Of a stretch of DNA of 64,000 nucleotides, positions 1-8,949 are shown piece by piece. Each line of letters opens with the position of its first letter. The stretch's first letter is position 1. The notes below the pieces were generated by a model. The model was not told the DNA's origin. It was given only the letters and a program-made list of their open reading frames with translations, and made no database searches. Made by a program: the position numbers and the translations under genes. The stretch spans positions 195,200 through 259,199 of the forward strand of contig JAPLTX010000061.1 in assembly GCA_026397915.1 (NCBI GenBank), in the 5' to 3' direction. The DNA comes from Verrucomicrobiota bacterium. Lineage in GTDB: Bacteria; Verrucomicrobiota; Verrucomicrobiia; CAIQCK01.

Positions 1-1626
1 GTCGAGCTGCTTCAGCGGCAGTTCGCGCAGCGCGACAAAGTTGGTGACGGACGCATGCTTGCAGGCGAGCGCGGCCAGCGGCATCCCGCGCAACGGCGAC
101 AGGTCAGCGACTTTCGAGAAGTTGCAGTCGAGGTTCGTCAGCGGCAAGCCGGCCAGCGCAATCAGATTGCTGAGCGACTGTTTCTCTGCTGAGCCGGAAC
201 AGACGAGACTTTGCAGGCCGGCCAACGCCTTGAGCGGTGTGAGGTCGCCCGCGCTCGCAGTCGAGAGCGCCAGCCCGGTGACCTTGTTGCTCACGACCGT
301 TGGGGTGGCTTGGCCGTCGAAGCCCGGATTGAGTTCCTTCAGCTTGGCGACGACGATCTGCACCTGTGTCTCCGGTGCGACCGCAGCGACGGCCGCGATG
401 AACACAGCGTCCACGGGCGCCGACAGCGGCGCGGCAACCGGCGCTTTCGGCGTCGCCCCTGGGAGCACGAGCGTCCCGCCCGCCGGAGCGGGCGGAGCAA
501 CTGCCACAACGTTAGTCGTCACAACCACCACAGCCTGAGTCGCGGCAGCCGTCTGTCGCGGAGCAGCTGGCGACGGCACGGGAGCCGGCGTCTTCAGTTC
601 GGCTTCCGGTTTGGATCCTGCGGAGGGCATGACGCTTGTGGTTGCCGGCACGACCTGAGCGTGGCCGCGAGACACTTTGCGATCCTTCCACGGTGCCCAG
701 AGCATCACACCGGCCAGCACGATGGCAGTAGCGGTGCCGGCAATGCCCCAGATTATTGCAGGCGACCTCTTCGCCGGCGCGGGCTGTGGCTTCATGAGTT
801 GCTCGTGAACGTCGCGCAGATCGGCAAGGAGTTCGTCGTAGTTTTGGTAGCGCTCGTTGCGATGCTTGGCGAGCATTTTGGCGAGCAAGTCAACCAACGG
901 CATCGGGCAGGTGGGCAGCACCGTCAAAATGTCCGGCGGCGGCTCATTGACGTGCTTGTTCATCACCGAGAACACATCCGCGCCGTCGTAGGGTGTCTGG
1001 CCGCTGGCGATGCAGTAAAGCGTGCAACCGAGGCTGTAGATGTCCGAGCGGAGATCAAGGTCGCATTCGCCGCGCGCCTGCTCCGGACTCATGTAATGCG
1101 GCGTGCCCCACGCCGTGCCGTGCTGCGTGACGTGCGTCGAGTCGCCGCCAACGCAGCGGGCAAGGCCGAGGTCGCCGAGTTTCACCTCGCCCTTGGTGGA
1201 AAGGAAGATGTTGTCCGGCTTGATGTCGCGATGGATGATGCGGGCCTTCTCCCACGCGTAGCGAAGCGCCTCGGCGAGATAGACGCAGATGGCAACCGCC
1301 TCGGTCGGTTCCAGCCGCCCGTGGCGTTCGAGGCGGTGGGCCAGCGTCTCGCCCTCGACGAACTCCATGACGATGTAATGTGTGCCGCTGTGCTCGCCGG
1401 CGGAGTAAATGGTGACAATACCCTCGTGGTTGAGTTGCGCGGCAGCAGTGGCCTCACGTCGGAAACGGGCGACGTATTCCGCGTCGCCGGCGAGGTGGGG
1501 TGCCAGCACCTTCAGCGCGACGGTGCGGTCGAGCATCGGCTGGCGCGCGCGATAGACGGTGCCCACACCGCCTTGGCCGACCTTCTCAACAATCTCGTAA
1601 CCAGCAATGGTGTCGTTCTGGGGCAT
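1..1626 (-). CDS. Serine/threonine protein kinase, membrane anchored, 3' end beyond window
   Basis: This is an open frame of 542 codons from ATG at 1626 to the left edge with no stop, so the C-terminus is missing. The N-terminal Hanks-type kinase domain (about residues 8-270) has the glycine loop (GQGGVG, about 17-22), the ATP lysine in VALKV (K39), the catalytic loop HRDIKPDN (132-139), DLG in place of DFG (152-154) and SPE (180-182). A single membrane helix (about 288-309) follows. Beyond it lie an Ala/Pro-rich linker and a distal part with short leucine-rich-like repeats (LTPLKALAGL, LSPLRGMPL, VALRELPL). The kinase should be cytoplasmic and the repeat part outside the cytoplasm. It lies 65 bp downstream of the secreted multidomain gene and may share its transcript. 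Family is certain; ligand and substrates are unknown. Confidence 0.93.
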   Translation of the reverse strand, partial: MPQNDTIAGYEIVEKVGQGGVGTVYRARQPMLDRTVALKVLAPHLAGDAEYVARFRREATAAAQLNHEGIVTIYSAGEHSGTHYIVMEFVEGETLAHRLERHGRLEPTEAVAICVYLAEALRYAWEKARIIHRDIKPDNIFLSTKGEVKLGDLGLARCVGGDSTHVTQHGTAWGTPHYMSPEQARGECDLDLRSDIYSLGCTLYCIASGQTPYDGADVFSVMNKHVNEPPPDILTVLPTCPMPLVDLLAKMLAKHRNERYQNYDELLADLRDVHEQLMKPQPAPAKRSPAIIWGIAGTATAIVLAGVMLWAPWKDRKVSRGHAQVVPATTSVMPSAGSKPEAELKTPAPVPSPAAPRQTAAATQAVVVVTTNVVAVAPPAPAGGTLVLPGATPKAPVAAPLSAPVDAVFIAAVAAVAPETQVQIVVAKLKELNPGFDGQATPTVVSNKVTGLALSTASAGDLTPLKALAGLQSLVCSGSAEKQSLSNLIALAGLPLTNLDCNFSKVADLSPLRGMPLAALACKHASVTNFVALRELPLKQLD

Positions 1627-1691
1627 CGAAGGATGCCGAGTCTAGCCGCAAAGGAGGTCGAGTCAACGACGGTTTCTGTAACGTTTTCCCG

Positions 1692-4600
1692 CTACTTTGC
1701 CATCGTTGTCATGCGCACCAGTGGGCCGTCGTCCTCGATGATCACGCGGAAGCCGACGTTGTAGATCTTCTGGAACGCCGAATAGGACAGGCGGAAGCTC
1801 GATGTGCAGCGGAACGGCCGGTCATACCACGAGCCGCCGCGGACGACACGCTCTGTCTGGGGCGGCTGCTCGGCGGCGTTGCGGTCGTCGTCACGATACG
1901 GATACGGGCGATAGGCGGTGCGGGTCCATTCCCACGCGTTGCCGTGCATGTCGTGCAGACCCCACGGGTTCGGCTTGTAGCGGCCGACCGGCTCAGTGAC
2001 AAAGCCGTCGTCGTTGAAACGGGCGTCCTGCGGAATCCAGTTGTCGTATTTATTTTCCGGGTTCTTATACCAAGCGGCGCGATAATCCTGAACGTAGGGA
2101 TTGCCAGAGAAATACGACAGCATGAAATCGCCGAGGTTGGCGAACTTCGAGAAGTCGGTGTTGAGGTCGCCATACCAGAACGGCGTCGCCGTGCCCGCGC
2201 GGCAGGCCCATTCCCACTGCGCCTCGGTCGGCAGCGTCACCTTGCGGCCCATCTTCGTCGAGAGCCATGCGCAGAACTTCATCGCGTCGGTCCACGACAC
2301 GCGCACAGCGGGTTGGGCGGGCTGATCCTGATCGTAGCAGGTAATGCCGAACTGGTAACCGTGCCGATCTTCCTCGCGACTCTCGTGCGCCGGGTCGAAC
2401 CGCTTGAACTGGTCGTTGGTGATCTCCATCGCGCTCATCCAGAAACCGCGCGGGACCTTCACGCGGCTGAGCGGCCGTTCGTCGCGATGGCCGTCACGGC
2501 TGCCCATGACAAACTCGCCGGCCGGCACCCAGACAAAGCGCATTCCCGGCGGCGGCAACGCCTCGTTGACCATCGCGATCTTTTGTCCGGCCTTCGCCGG
2601 CGTCTTTTCGCTCCAGACGACGGTGCGTTTCTCGTTCATCAGTTCGACCAGACAACTCGCGAGCCGTTCTTGGATACCGTCGCGGTTCCAGAGCACGAGC
2701 TTCTGCACCGGAACCATCGCGCCGAGGTCCACCTCCCACCATTCCTTGTCACCGTTCATGGTGTGCGTGATCGAGCCGTGGCTGTAGTTACCATCGGTGT
2801 TGCCGTCCACGCCGCGCTCGGCGCCCGCGCCACCGTAGGTGCTCGACTGTGTCGCTTTCTTCTTCAGCGCCACGTTCTGGCCGTTCGAGAAAACCTCCGC
2901 CTCGGCAACCGAGAGCCAGCGCGCCGGGCCGGCGTTGACGCGCAGGTAACACGCCGTCACGACGGGCGGCTGTGCCTTCGGTTTCTCGAACGGAAACGCC
3001 AGCGCGCCGCCGGTGCCGGCCGGCGCGGCATGCTTCTGCTTCGCGACTGCTTCCTCCGCGCTGAACGGCCAACCCACCGGCATTTCAAATTTCAAATCTG
3101 AGATTTCAAATTCTTCCGCAGGCTTCACTGGCGTCGTGTCATACTTCGGCGTCGCAGGAATCTCTTCGTAGTTTGGGTGCGGCCCCATCGGCACGTATTT
3201 CTTGCGCAGCTCCATCGCGCGCTTGTTGGACACCGTCAGCTTCTCGCACAGGTGTGGGCCGTAGCCGGCGGTGAACTGCGGAATCTCGCCCCACGTGCCG
3301 TAGAACGGCGCGTTCAAGTCCTGCCATGCCGCGAGCCGCTCCCACGCCTCGGCGTCGAGTTTCACGCCGTGATGGCCCTTGCGCAGCATCTGGCCCAGTT
3401 CAGTTGTGCTGAAAGTGAAGTCGAGCGGCGAGAGCATCCGCCGGTCGCCCTCGATGCCCGGCCGTCGCATGAAGCGGTGGAGTTCAGCGTAGGACTTCGT
3501 GAACTTGCCGCCGCCGCCCCAGTGGCCGGCTTGCATCGTCTTCCAGTCGGTGATCATCTCACCGCCGACGAGTCGCGGCTGCGCTTTCGTGCCGTCGTGG
3601 CAGCTCACGCAATACTTGTCGAGCACCGGCTGCACCTCGCGCACGTAGCTGAAGCCGCGCGTCGGCCCGTGCCACGGCGTGATCTCCGACGGCTTGCGCT
3701 TGGTCGCCGCCGCCTCGCGCCGCAATGACGCCGCGCTCTGGCTCTCGTGACAGCCGACACACGACACGCGCTCGCCAGGTTGCCCAACGAGCCAGCTTCG
3801 CATGAGTTGCAGCGCCTCGCCTTTTTCGTCGATCGGCTGGAACGAGATCGGCGTGTTGGCGGGCATCTTGAAATGCGCCGAGCCATCCGGCTCCACCGGC
3901 ACGGTGCCGATGATGCGCTTGATGTCCCACGGGCCGTCCATGCCGAGCGTGCCATAGAGGCCGCCCATGCCGCGCCGGCTGAAATAGTATTCGATGAGCC
4001 GCAGCTTCTTCACCGTCCCGCGAGGCACGCCCGCAAGGCCGGGGCCGTCGTAGATGTCTTGGATGTGAACCGTTGCTTCGTTGCTCGCGAGGTCCACGCG
4101 ATCCTGAATCGCTATTGGTCGCGCCGTCTTGCGCAGCGGAATCGGCTCCAGCAGCGCCGCGCCGGGCAGTTCCTTGATGAGCGTGAAGTTGTCGAATACG
4201 TCCACGAGGTAGATGCCCCACAGCGAGTCCGGATGCCGCTTGCAGGCGACAAGATGGTATTTCTCGCTGAGCGGATACGGCATCAGGAACTGCGGGCAGG
4301 TGCCGCGCGTCAGGCCGTCGCGCACGATCGGCTCAACTTCCTTGTCGTAGCCGGGGATTTCCTTCACGCCCTCGCCGTCGCGCCGGCCAGCCTCGGTGTC
4401 GAAAATCAGCAGCCGCCCCGACCTCCCCACGTCATGATGGCCGCCGGCGATGCCAATGACCTTGCCCGCCGTGCCCGGCACGGGCCGCGCGTGGAAGAAC
4501 GAGCCAGGGAACCACGAGCCGCGTCCGCGCAGTTCGCGCTGGTCCGTGCCGTCGGGGTTCATGTGGAAAAGCATCCGCGAGTTCGCGTGGCTCTGGTCGG

Positions 4601-5861
4601 TGTATTCCCAACGCAGATACATCACGCGTCCGCTTTCCATCATCGTCGGGCACCAGTCGCTGTCCTGCTCGAACGTGAGCTGCCGAATCTGGCCGGTCTT
4701 GGTGTCGAGCCGGTAGATCGAAGCCATCGCGTCGCTGCCGAACACGCACGGCAGGCCCTGATACGTCGCGTTGGAAGTAAACACGATGTCGCCATTCGGC
4801 AGGTAGCACGGCTCCATGTGTGAGACGTCGTCGCCGTCGTCGGGTGTAACCTGCCGCAGCCCTTTGCCGTCCACGGCAATCTCCCAGAGCCGCAGCCCGT
4901 TTTCCTTCGCGCTCTTCTTCGAGAACAGAATCCGGTCGGCGTCGAAGTTCAGGTCGGGTGCGAAGAGCGTCTCCATGTCCTGCGCGGCATAGACCGTCTC
5001 GAACCGCCCATCGCCGCGGAGGTCGGAGAGCACGGCGATCTCGTCGTGGAAGGAGCCTTTGCGGACGACCACATCGTCAGTGCGCCAGTTGTTCGGCTGG
5101 CCGATGTCGTAGCTCATCGCGCGGCTTGCGGGCACGGACACGCCACGCTTGAGCACCAGCAGCTTGCCAAAGTCTAGCAGCGGGTTCGCGAGCAGCGCCG
5201 CGCGCGCGTCGGCAGCCAGTGCGTTGGCGCGGCCCACCGCGTCGCTCTTGCACTCGCGCAGCGCCGCCAGCAGCGCGTCGCGTTCCTTCAGCGCGTCGAG
5301 CAGCTTCCGTTGCTTCGCCGCGTCGCAACGCTCCGGCCACGTGCGGGCCATGTCGGCGAGCGCAAGCGCCACGGTCTTCGGGTCCACACCTTCGAGCCGC
5401 TGGATGGCCTCGCTGAAGACGCACGACTGGCGGTAGAGCTTGCGGATGTTCTCCAAATCGGCTGGCGTTGCTGCCTTGGCGGCAAGTGCGCGCGCCCCCT
5501 GCTGCAACGGCCCGACCATCGCGTTCACGTAGCGGTTTGCGAGCGCCTTGAAGTCGCCGGCTTTCCAGTCGCCCGACCAGATGCCGTCGCAGTCGTCGGC
5601 GCCGGGGAAGTCGCGCATCACGAGCGCCCAGATTTGCTGGCGCGCGGCGGCTTTCTGACGTGCGTCGGCTTTTCTGGCGTTTTTGTTCTTGGCGGGCTTC
5701 TCGTCGTCGGCTTCCTTCGCAGCCAGCGCCTCGCGCGAAACACGGATGGTTTCCTCCCACGTCGCCTGTTTCTGGTAGCAGGCCGGATCAACCGCAAGAC
5801 TGGCGTTGGCAGCCACCAGCCATAAGGCCAGCAGCGACGCACTTGCTGTTCGTATCTTCAT
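1692..5861 (-). CDS. Secreted multidomain protein: HZS_alpha-like propeller, two c-haem motifs, F5/8C-like and SUMF1 domains
   Basis: A 1389-residue protein with a cleavable signal peptide (cleavage near ASLA, about residue 23). A Lys/Ala-rich helical region comes first. A TolB/HZS_alpha-like beta-propeller (about 270-640) follows, recognisable by HMEPCYLPNGDIVFTSN and VMYLRWEYTD. Two haem c motifs come next, CVGCH (about 701) and CVSCH (about 751). An F5/8 type C (discoidin)-like module (about 960-1100, with NVALKKKATQSSTYGG) leads into a C-terminal SUMF1/FGE-like domain (about 1105-1385, GLHDMHGNAWEW and RVVRGGSW). Only one Cys remains near the FGE copper-site position, so formylglycine activity is doubtful. 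Probably a periplasmic or surface protein combining electron transfer with carbohydrate or sulfate-ester binding; substrate unknown. It follows two Gfo/Idh/MocA genes with a 23-bp gap. Confidence 0.85.
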   Translation of the reverse strand: MKIRTASASLLALWLVAANASLAVDPACYQKQATWEETIRVSREALAAKEADDEKPAKNKNARKADARQKAAARQQIWALVMRDFPGADDCDGIWSGDWKAGDFKALANRYVNAMVGPLQQGARALAAKAATPADLENIRKLYRQSCVFSEAIQRLEGVDPKTVALALADMARTWPERCDAAKQRKLLDALKERDALLAALRECKSDAVGRANALAADARAALLANPLLDFGKLLVLKRGVSVPASRAMSYDIGQPNNWRTDDVVVRKGSFHDEIAVLSDLRGDGRFETVYAAQDMETLFAPDLNFDADRILFSKKSAKENGLRLWEIAVDGKGLRQVTPDDGDDVSHMEPCYLPNGDIVFTSNATYQGLPCVFGSDAMASIYRLDTKTGQIRQLTFEQDSDWCPTMMESGRVMYLRWEYTDQSHANSRMLFHMNPDGTDQRELRGRGSWFPGSFFHARPVPGTAGKVIGIAGGHHDVGRSGRLLIFDTEAGRRDGEGVKEIPGYDKEVEPIVRDGLTRGTCPQFLMPYPLSEKYHLVACKRHPDSLWGIYLVDVFDNFTLIKELPGAALLEPIPLRKTARPIAIQDRVDLASNEATVHIQDIYDGPGLAGVPRGTVKKLRLIEYYFSRRGMGGLYGTLGMDGPWDIKRIIGTVPVEPDGSAHFKMPANTPISFQPIDEKGEALQLMRSWLVGQPGERVSCVGCHESQSAASLRREAAATKRKPSEITPWHGPTRGFSYVREVQPVLDKYCVSCHDGTKAQPRLVGGEMITDWKTMQAGHWGGGGKFTKSYAELHRFMRRPGIEGDRRMLSPLDFTFSTTELGQMLRKGHHGVKLDAEAWERLAAWQDLNAPFYGTWGEIPQFTAGYGPHLCEKLTVSNKRAMELRKKYVPMGPHPNYEEIPATPKYDTTPVKPAEEFEISDLKFEMPVGWPFSAEEAVAKQKHAAPAGTGGALAFPFEKPKAQPPVVTACYLRVNAGPARWLSVAEAEVFSNGQNVALKKKATQSSTYGGAGAERGVDGNTDGNYSHGSITHTMNGDKEWWEVDLGAMVPVQKLVLWNRDGIQERLASCLVELMNEKRTVVWSEKTPAKAGQKIAMVNEALPPPGMRFVWVPAGEFVMGSRDGHRDERPLSRVKVPRGFWMSAMEITNDQFKRFDPAHESREEDRHGYQFGITCYDQDQPAQPAVRVSWTDAMKFCAWLSTKMGRKVTLPTEAQWEWACRAGTATPFWYGDLNTDFSKFANLGDFMLSYFSGNPYVQDYRAAWYKNPENKYDNWIPQDARFNDDGFVTEPVGRYKPNPWGLHDMHGNAWEWTRTAYRPYPYRDDDRNAAEQPPQTERVVRGGSWYDRPFRCTSSFRLSYSAFQKIYNVGFRVIIEDDGPLVRMTTMAK

Positions 5862-5884
5862 ACGTCCTCCTCCACTCGTTGAGC

Positions 5885-7243
5885 CTACGCCAGCTTCCAG
5901 CCATTGTGATACGGCGGGTTGAGCAGGCGGGTCGCTTCGGGACAGTTGGTGAACCGCATCGCGCGCTCGTTGTAGAGCAGCTTCTTGCCGGCCATGCGGA
6001 TCGCGATGACGCCGAGCAGGCCGAGTTCCGAGAGCCGCCCGCCGTATTCGAACGGCGAGCCGGACTGCCGGCCGTCGCGGATCGCATCGAGCCAGTCGCG
6101 CTGGTGGCCGCCGCGGACGCGCGGAATTTTCGGCTCCGGCCGCTTGTAGGCTTGCATCGCCTTCTCTGGAATAAGCCGGCAGCCGCCCGCGCCGTGCGAG
6201 CCGTAGAGAATCTTGCCGCGGTCGCCAACGACCACCGCGCCGACGTCGCCGACTTTTCGGTCGGCTTCGAGTTCCGGCGGGCGCGGAATTGGGCGCTGGC
6301 CATCATACCAGACCAATTTCACCGGGCCGCGCTTGCCCTTGGCGGGAAACTCGAACGTGACCTGCGCTCCCGGCGGGTAGAGGTCCGCGTGCTTCACCGG
6401 ATCGTAGCCGTCGGTTTCGGCGACGATGCTCGTGGGCATGTCGAGGTCGAGCGCCCAAAACACCGGGTCAATCACGTGGCAGACCCAATCGCCCAGCGCG
6501 CCGGAGCCGTAGGCCATCCAACCGCGCCATTTCCACGGCACGTAGGCGGGATGATACGGGCGCTTCGCCACGGGGCCTTGCCAAAGGTCCCAATCCAGTT
6601 CTGGCGGCACAGGCGGACGTTCCTTGAGAACCTGATCGAGGCTGTTAATCTGGCAGTAAATGTCGCGAAAAATACCGCAGCCTGCGTGGACTTCCGTCAC
6701 GTTGCCAATGGCTCCGTCCCAAATCCACTCGCAGAAGAGGCGGATCGAATCGCCGGAGTGGCCTTGGTTGCCGACCTGCGTGACAAGCTTTCGCGACTTC
6801 GCCATCTTGCGAAGCGCGCGCAGTTCCCCGACGGAGTGCGCGAGCGGCTTCTCGCAATAGACGTGCTTGCCGCGCTTCATGGCCGCCATCGCGGCAATGG
6901 TATGCGTGTGGTCGGGTGTGCCAACGAGCACGGCGTCAATCTTGCCGTCCATCTCGTCGAGCATCTTGCGGAAGTCCTTGTAGCGTTTCGCTTCCGGGAA
7001 CTTCTTAAACATCTCCGCTGCGCGTTGGTCGTCCACGTCGCAAAGGGCAACGATGTTCTCGTCGGCCATGTTCTTGAGGTCGGCGGCGGCCTGTCCGCCC
7101 GCGCCGATGGCGGCGATGTTCAGCTTGCGGCTCGGTGGGATCTTTCCGTCGCCGCCCAACACATGCCGCGGGACAACCTGAAGGGTGAAGGCGGCTCCGG
7201 CCGTTGCCTTGAGGAACCGCCGTCGCGAGATGACCGATGTCAT
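5885..7243 (-). CDS. Tat-exported Gfo/Idh/MocA family oxidoreductase
   Basis: A 452-residue NAD(P)-dependent oxidoreductase. The chosen ATG at 7243 places a twin-arginine signal (SRRRFLKATAGAAF) at the N-terminus; a longer frame upstream would bury it. The Rossmann nucleotide motif is AAIGAGGQA. It is followed by GTPDHTHT, the family lysine in CEKPLAHS and GNQGHS, and the C-terminal alpha/beta dehydrogenase-like domain closes the protein. Members of this secreted subgroup are abundant in Planctomycetota and Verrucomicrobiota and are thought to oxidise or epimerise sugars or inositols outside the cytoplasm. The substrate cannot be read from the sequence. It sits 29 bp after a paralogue and 23 bp before the HZS_alpha/SUMF1 protein, so the three are probably one operon. 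Confidence 0.93.
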   Translation of the reverse strand: MTSVISRRRFLKATAGAAFTLQVVPRHVLGGDGKIPPSRKLNIAAIGAGGQAAADLKNMADENIVALCDVDDQRAAEMFKKFPEAKRYKDFRKMLDEMDGKIDAVLVGTPDHTHTIAAMAAMKRGKHVYCEKPLAHSVGELRALRKMAKSRKLVTQVGNQGHSGDSIRLFCEWIWDGAIGNVTEVHAGCGIFRDIYCQINSLDQVLKERPPVPPELDWDLWQGPVAKRPYHPAYVPWKWRGWMAYGSGALGDWVCHVIDPVFWALDLDMPTSIVAETDGYDPVKHADLYPPGAQVTFEFPAKGKRGPVKLVWYDGQRPIPRPPELEADRKVGDVGAVVVGDRGKILYGSHGAGGCRLIPEKAMQAYKRPEPKIPRVRGGHQRDWLDAIRDGRQSGSPFEYGGRLSELGLLGVIAIRMAGKKLLYNERAMRFTNCPEATRLLNPPYHNGWKLA

Positions 7244-7272
7244 GTTCGTAGCGTCTGCTGGTGTCGAACAGC

Positions 7273-8769
7273 CTAGACTTCCCAGCCTTTGCGGACGGGG
7301 CATTTCACCCAGCGTTCCAGTTCCGGACTGTTCGTGCACTTCATCCCCGGCCCGTCCCACTCGATCTTCTTGCCGGGGCCAGCGATGTAGGCGAGCGAGC
7401 CGAGCAGGACCACCTCCGTCAGCCGCGCGGCATACGCGAAATTCGAGCAGGCCGGCTCGCCGCCGTGGCAGGCGCGGAGGAAATCGTCCGTGTGGCTGCC
7501 AGTGATGCGCAGAAGTGTTTTGCGCGGCACGGGCGTGGCCTTGTGTTGCGACTCCGGGATGATGCGCACGCTCATGCAATAGGTGTCGCTCCAGATGACG
7601 CCCTTGTCGCCAACGTAGAGTGCGCCGTTGCCGCCGAGCTTGATCTTGTATTTCTTCTCCAGTTCCTCCACCAGCGGCGGGAGGTTTTGCGAGCCGGCGG
7701 CAACGCTGCCCGGCACGTCGTTGGCGTCCAGTTCCATCTTGGCGCCCTTCTTCTTGCCGTCGAACCAGTAGAGCTTCACCGGCGGCATGTCGCCGCGGGC
7801 GGGGAAGTCCCAGCGGATGCGCGTGCCGACCGGGTAACGCTCGTCGCTGCCGCCGAGCATCTCCTCGGTCTCGACCGAAGTGGCTTGGCCGAGCTTCAAC
7901 GCCCAGAATGCGCCATCAATAACGTGACAGCCCATGTTGCCGAGTGAGCCGTTGCCGAAATCGTGCCAGTTGTGCCACTCGTGCGGATGGAGGTCTATGA
8001 CCTTGCTTTCTCCGCTCTTGGTTTTGACGACCGTGTCGGGATGATGCTCGCGATACGGCGCCGGACCGATCCACTCGTCCCAATGCAGTCCCGCCGGCAC
8101 CGGTGTCGCTGCCGGGCGCGGGCCGACGCCGCCGTTGGCGCGGTTGCTCCATGTGTAAACTTTGGTGACCTTGCCGATGGCACCGGCCCAGATGTATTCG
8201 CAAAGGCGGCGCATGCCCTCGCAGGAGTGGCCTTGGTTGCCCATCTGCGTGGCGACCTTGTATTTCACGGCGAACTCCGCCATGCGGCGTGCCTCGGAGA
8301 TGTCGTGGCAGAGCGGCTTCTCGCAATAGACGTGCTTGCCGAGCTGCATCGCCATCAACGACACCGGCGCGTGGTGATGGTTCGGCGTGGCGATGAACAC
8401 CACGTCAATCTCTTTGCCCATCTTGTCAAACATCTTCCGGTAATCGGTGAACTTCTTCACCTTGGAGAAATCCGCGCCCGCCGCTTTCTTCTCGTCGCCG
8501 GCCGGATGCTTCGCCTTCGGGGGCCGCGCCACGGTCGCGAGGCGCTTCTCGTCCACGTCCACGATAGCCACCAGCCGCTCGCCCGCCGCGGCCGGGATGT
8601 GAAACGTCGCGCCGCGCCCGCCGCAACCGATCACGGCCGTGGCCAGCTTCGCGCTCGGCGAGCCGGCCGCGAAGATGGCCGGCGCGCAGAAAAGGCGGGA
8701 GCCGGCTGCCGCGCCAGCGCCGATGGCTGTGGTCTTCAGAAAACTACGTCGAGTAATAGGTGTGGTCAT
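7273..8769 (-). CDS. Tat-exported Gfo/Idh/MocA family oxidoreductase (first of a tandem pair)
   Basis: A 498-residue protein with a Tat signal (TRRSFLKTTAIGAGAAAGS), Rossmann motif VIGCGGRG, then ATPNHHHAP, CEKPLCHD and GNQGHS. It is a paralogue of the next gene downstream (same motif order) but about 45 residues longer, with an extra Lys-rich insert after the nucleotide-binding motif (KHPAGDEKKAAG region). It is the promoter-proximal gene of the minus-strand operon that runs to the kinase. The 180 bp upstream, to the end of uup, must hold its promoter; no clear -35/-10 pair stands out. The cofactor is presumably NAD(P) carried through the Tat pathway in a folded protein; tatA and tatC are also in this window. 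Substrate unknown. Confidence 0.93.
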   Translation of the reverse strand: MTTPITRRSFLKTTAIGAGAAAGSRLFCAPAIFAAGSPSAKLATAVIGCGGRGATFHIPAAAGERLVAIVDVDEKRLATVARPPKAKHPAGDEKKAAGADFSKVKKFTDYRKMFDKMGKEIDVVFIATPNHHHAPVSLMAMQLGKHVYCEKPLCHDISEARRMAEFAVKYKVATQMGNQGHSCEGMRRLCEYIWAGAIGKVTKVYTWSNRANGGVGPRPAATPVPAGLHWDEWIGPAPYREHHPDTVVKTKSGESKVIDLHPHEWHNWHDFGNGSLGNMGCHVIDGAFWALKLGQATSVETEEMLGGSDERYPVGTRIRWDFPARGDMPPVKLYWFDGKKKGAKMELDANDVPGSVAAGSQNLPPLVEELEKKYKIKLGGNGALYVGDKGVIWSDTYCMSVRIIPESQHKATPVPRKTLLRITGSHTDDFLRACHGGEPACSNFAYAARLTEVVLLGSLAYIAGPGKKIEWDGPGMKCTNSPELERWVKCPVRKGWEV

Positions 8770-8949
8770 AGGGCGCGATCCTTCTGAGGTGAAACTTCAA
8801 GATTACAGCGGAGTTGAGTTGAATTGGCGGTCGGCATAATAAGCTGTTCCGAGAAACAAATCAGACGCCCGTCATAGAACACATCCGCCGGCAAATCAAG
8901 AGCGGGATTTTTCTTCCGCGCCGGAAGAACCGCTCACAAACATTCACTA

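Noticed and set aside
1692..2560. Active formylglycine-generating enzyme in the SUMF1 domain
   Set aside because: Only one of the two copper-site cysteines is seen near the C-terminus (RPFRCTSS), so the domain is probably a binding module.
5660..7276. 538-codon plus-strand frame opposite the oxidoreductase gene
   Set aside because: It is antisense to the Gfo/Idh/MocA gene and to the end of the HZS_alpha gene. It has no domain and no upstream ribosome site, and is rich in shadow-type residues.
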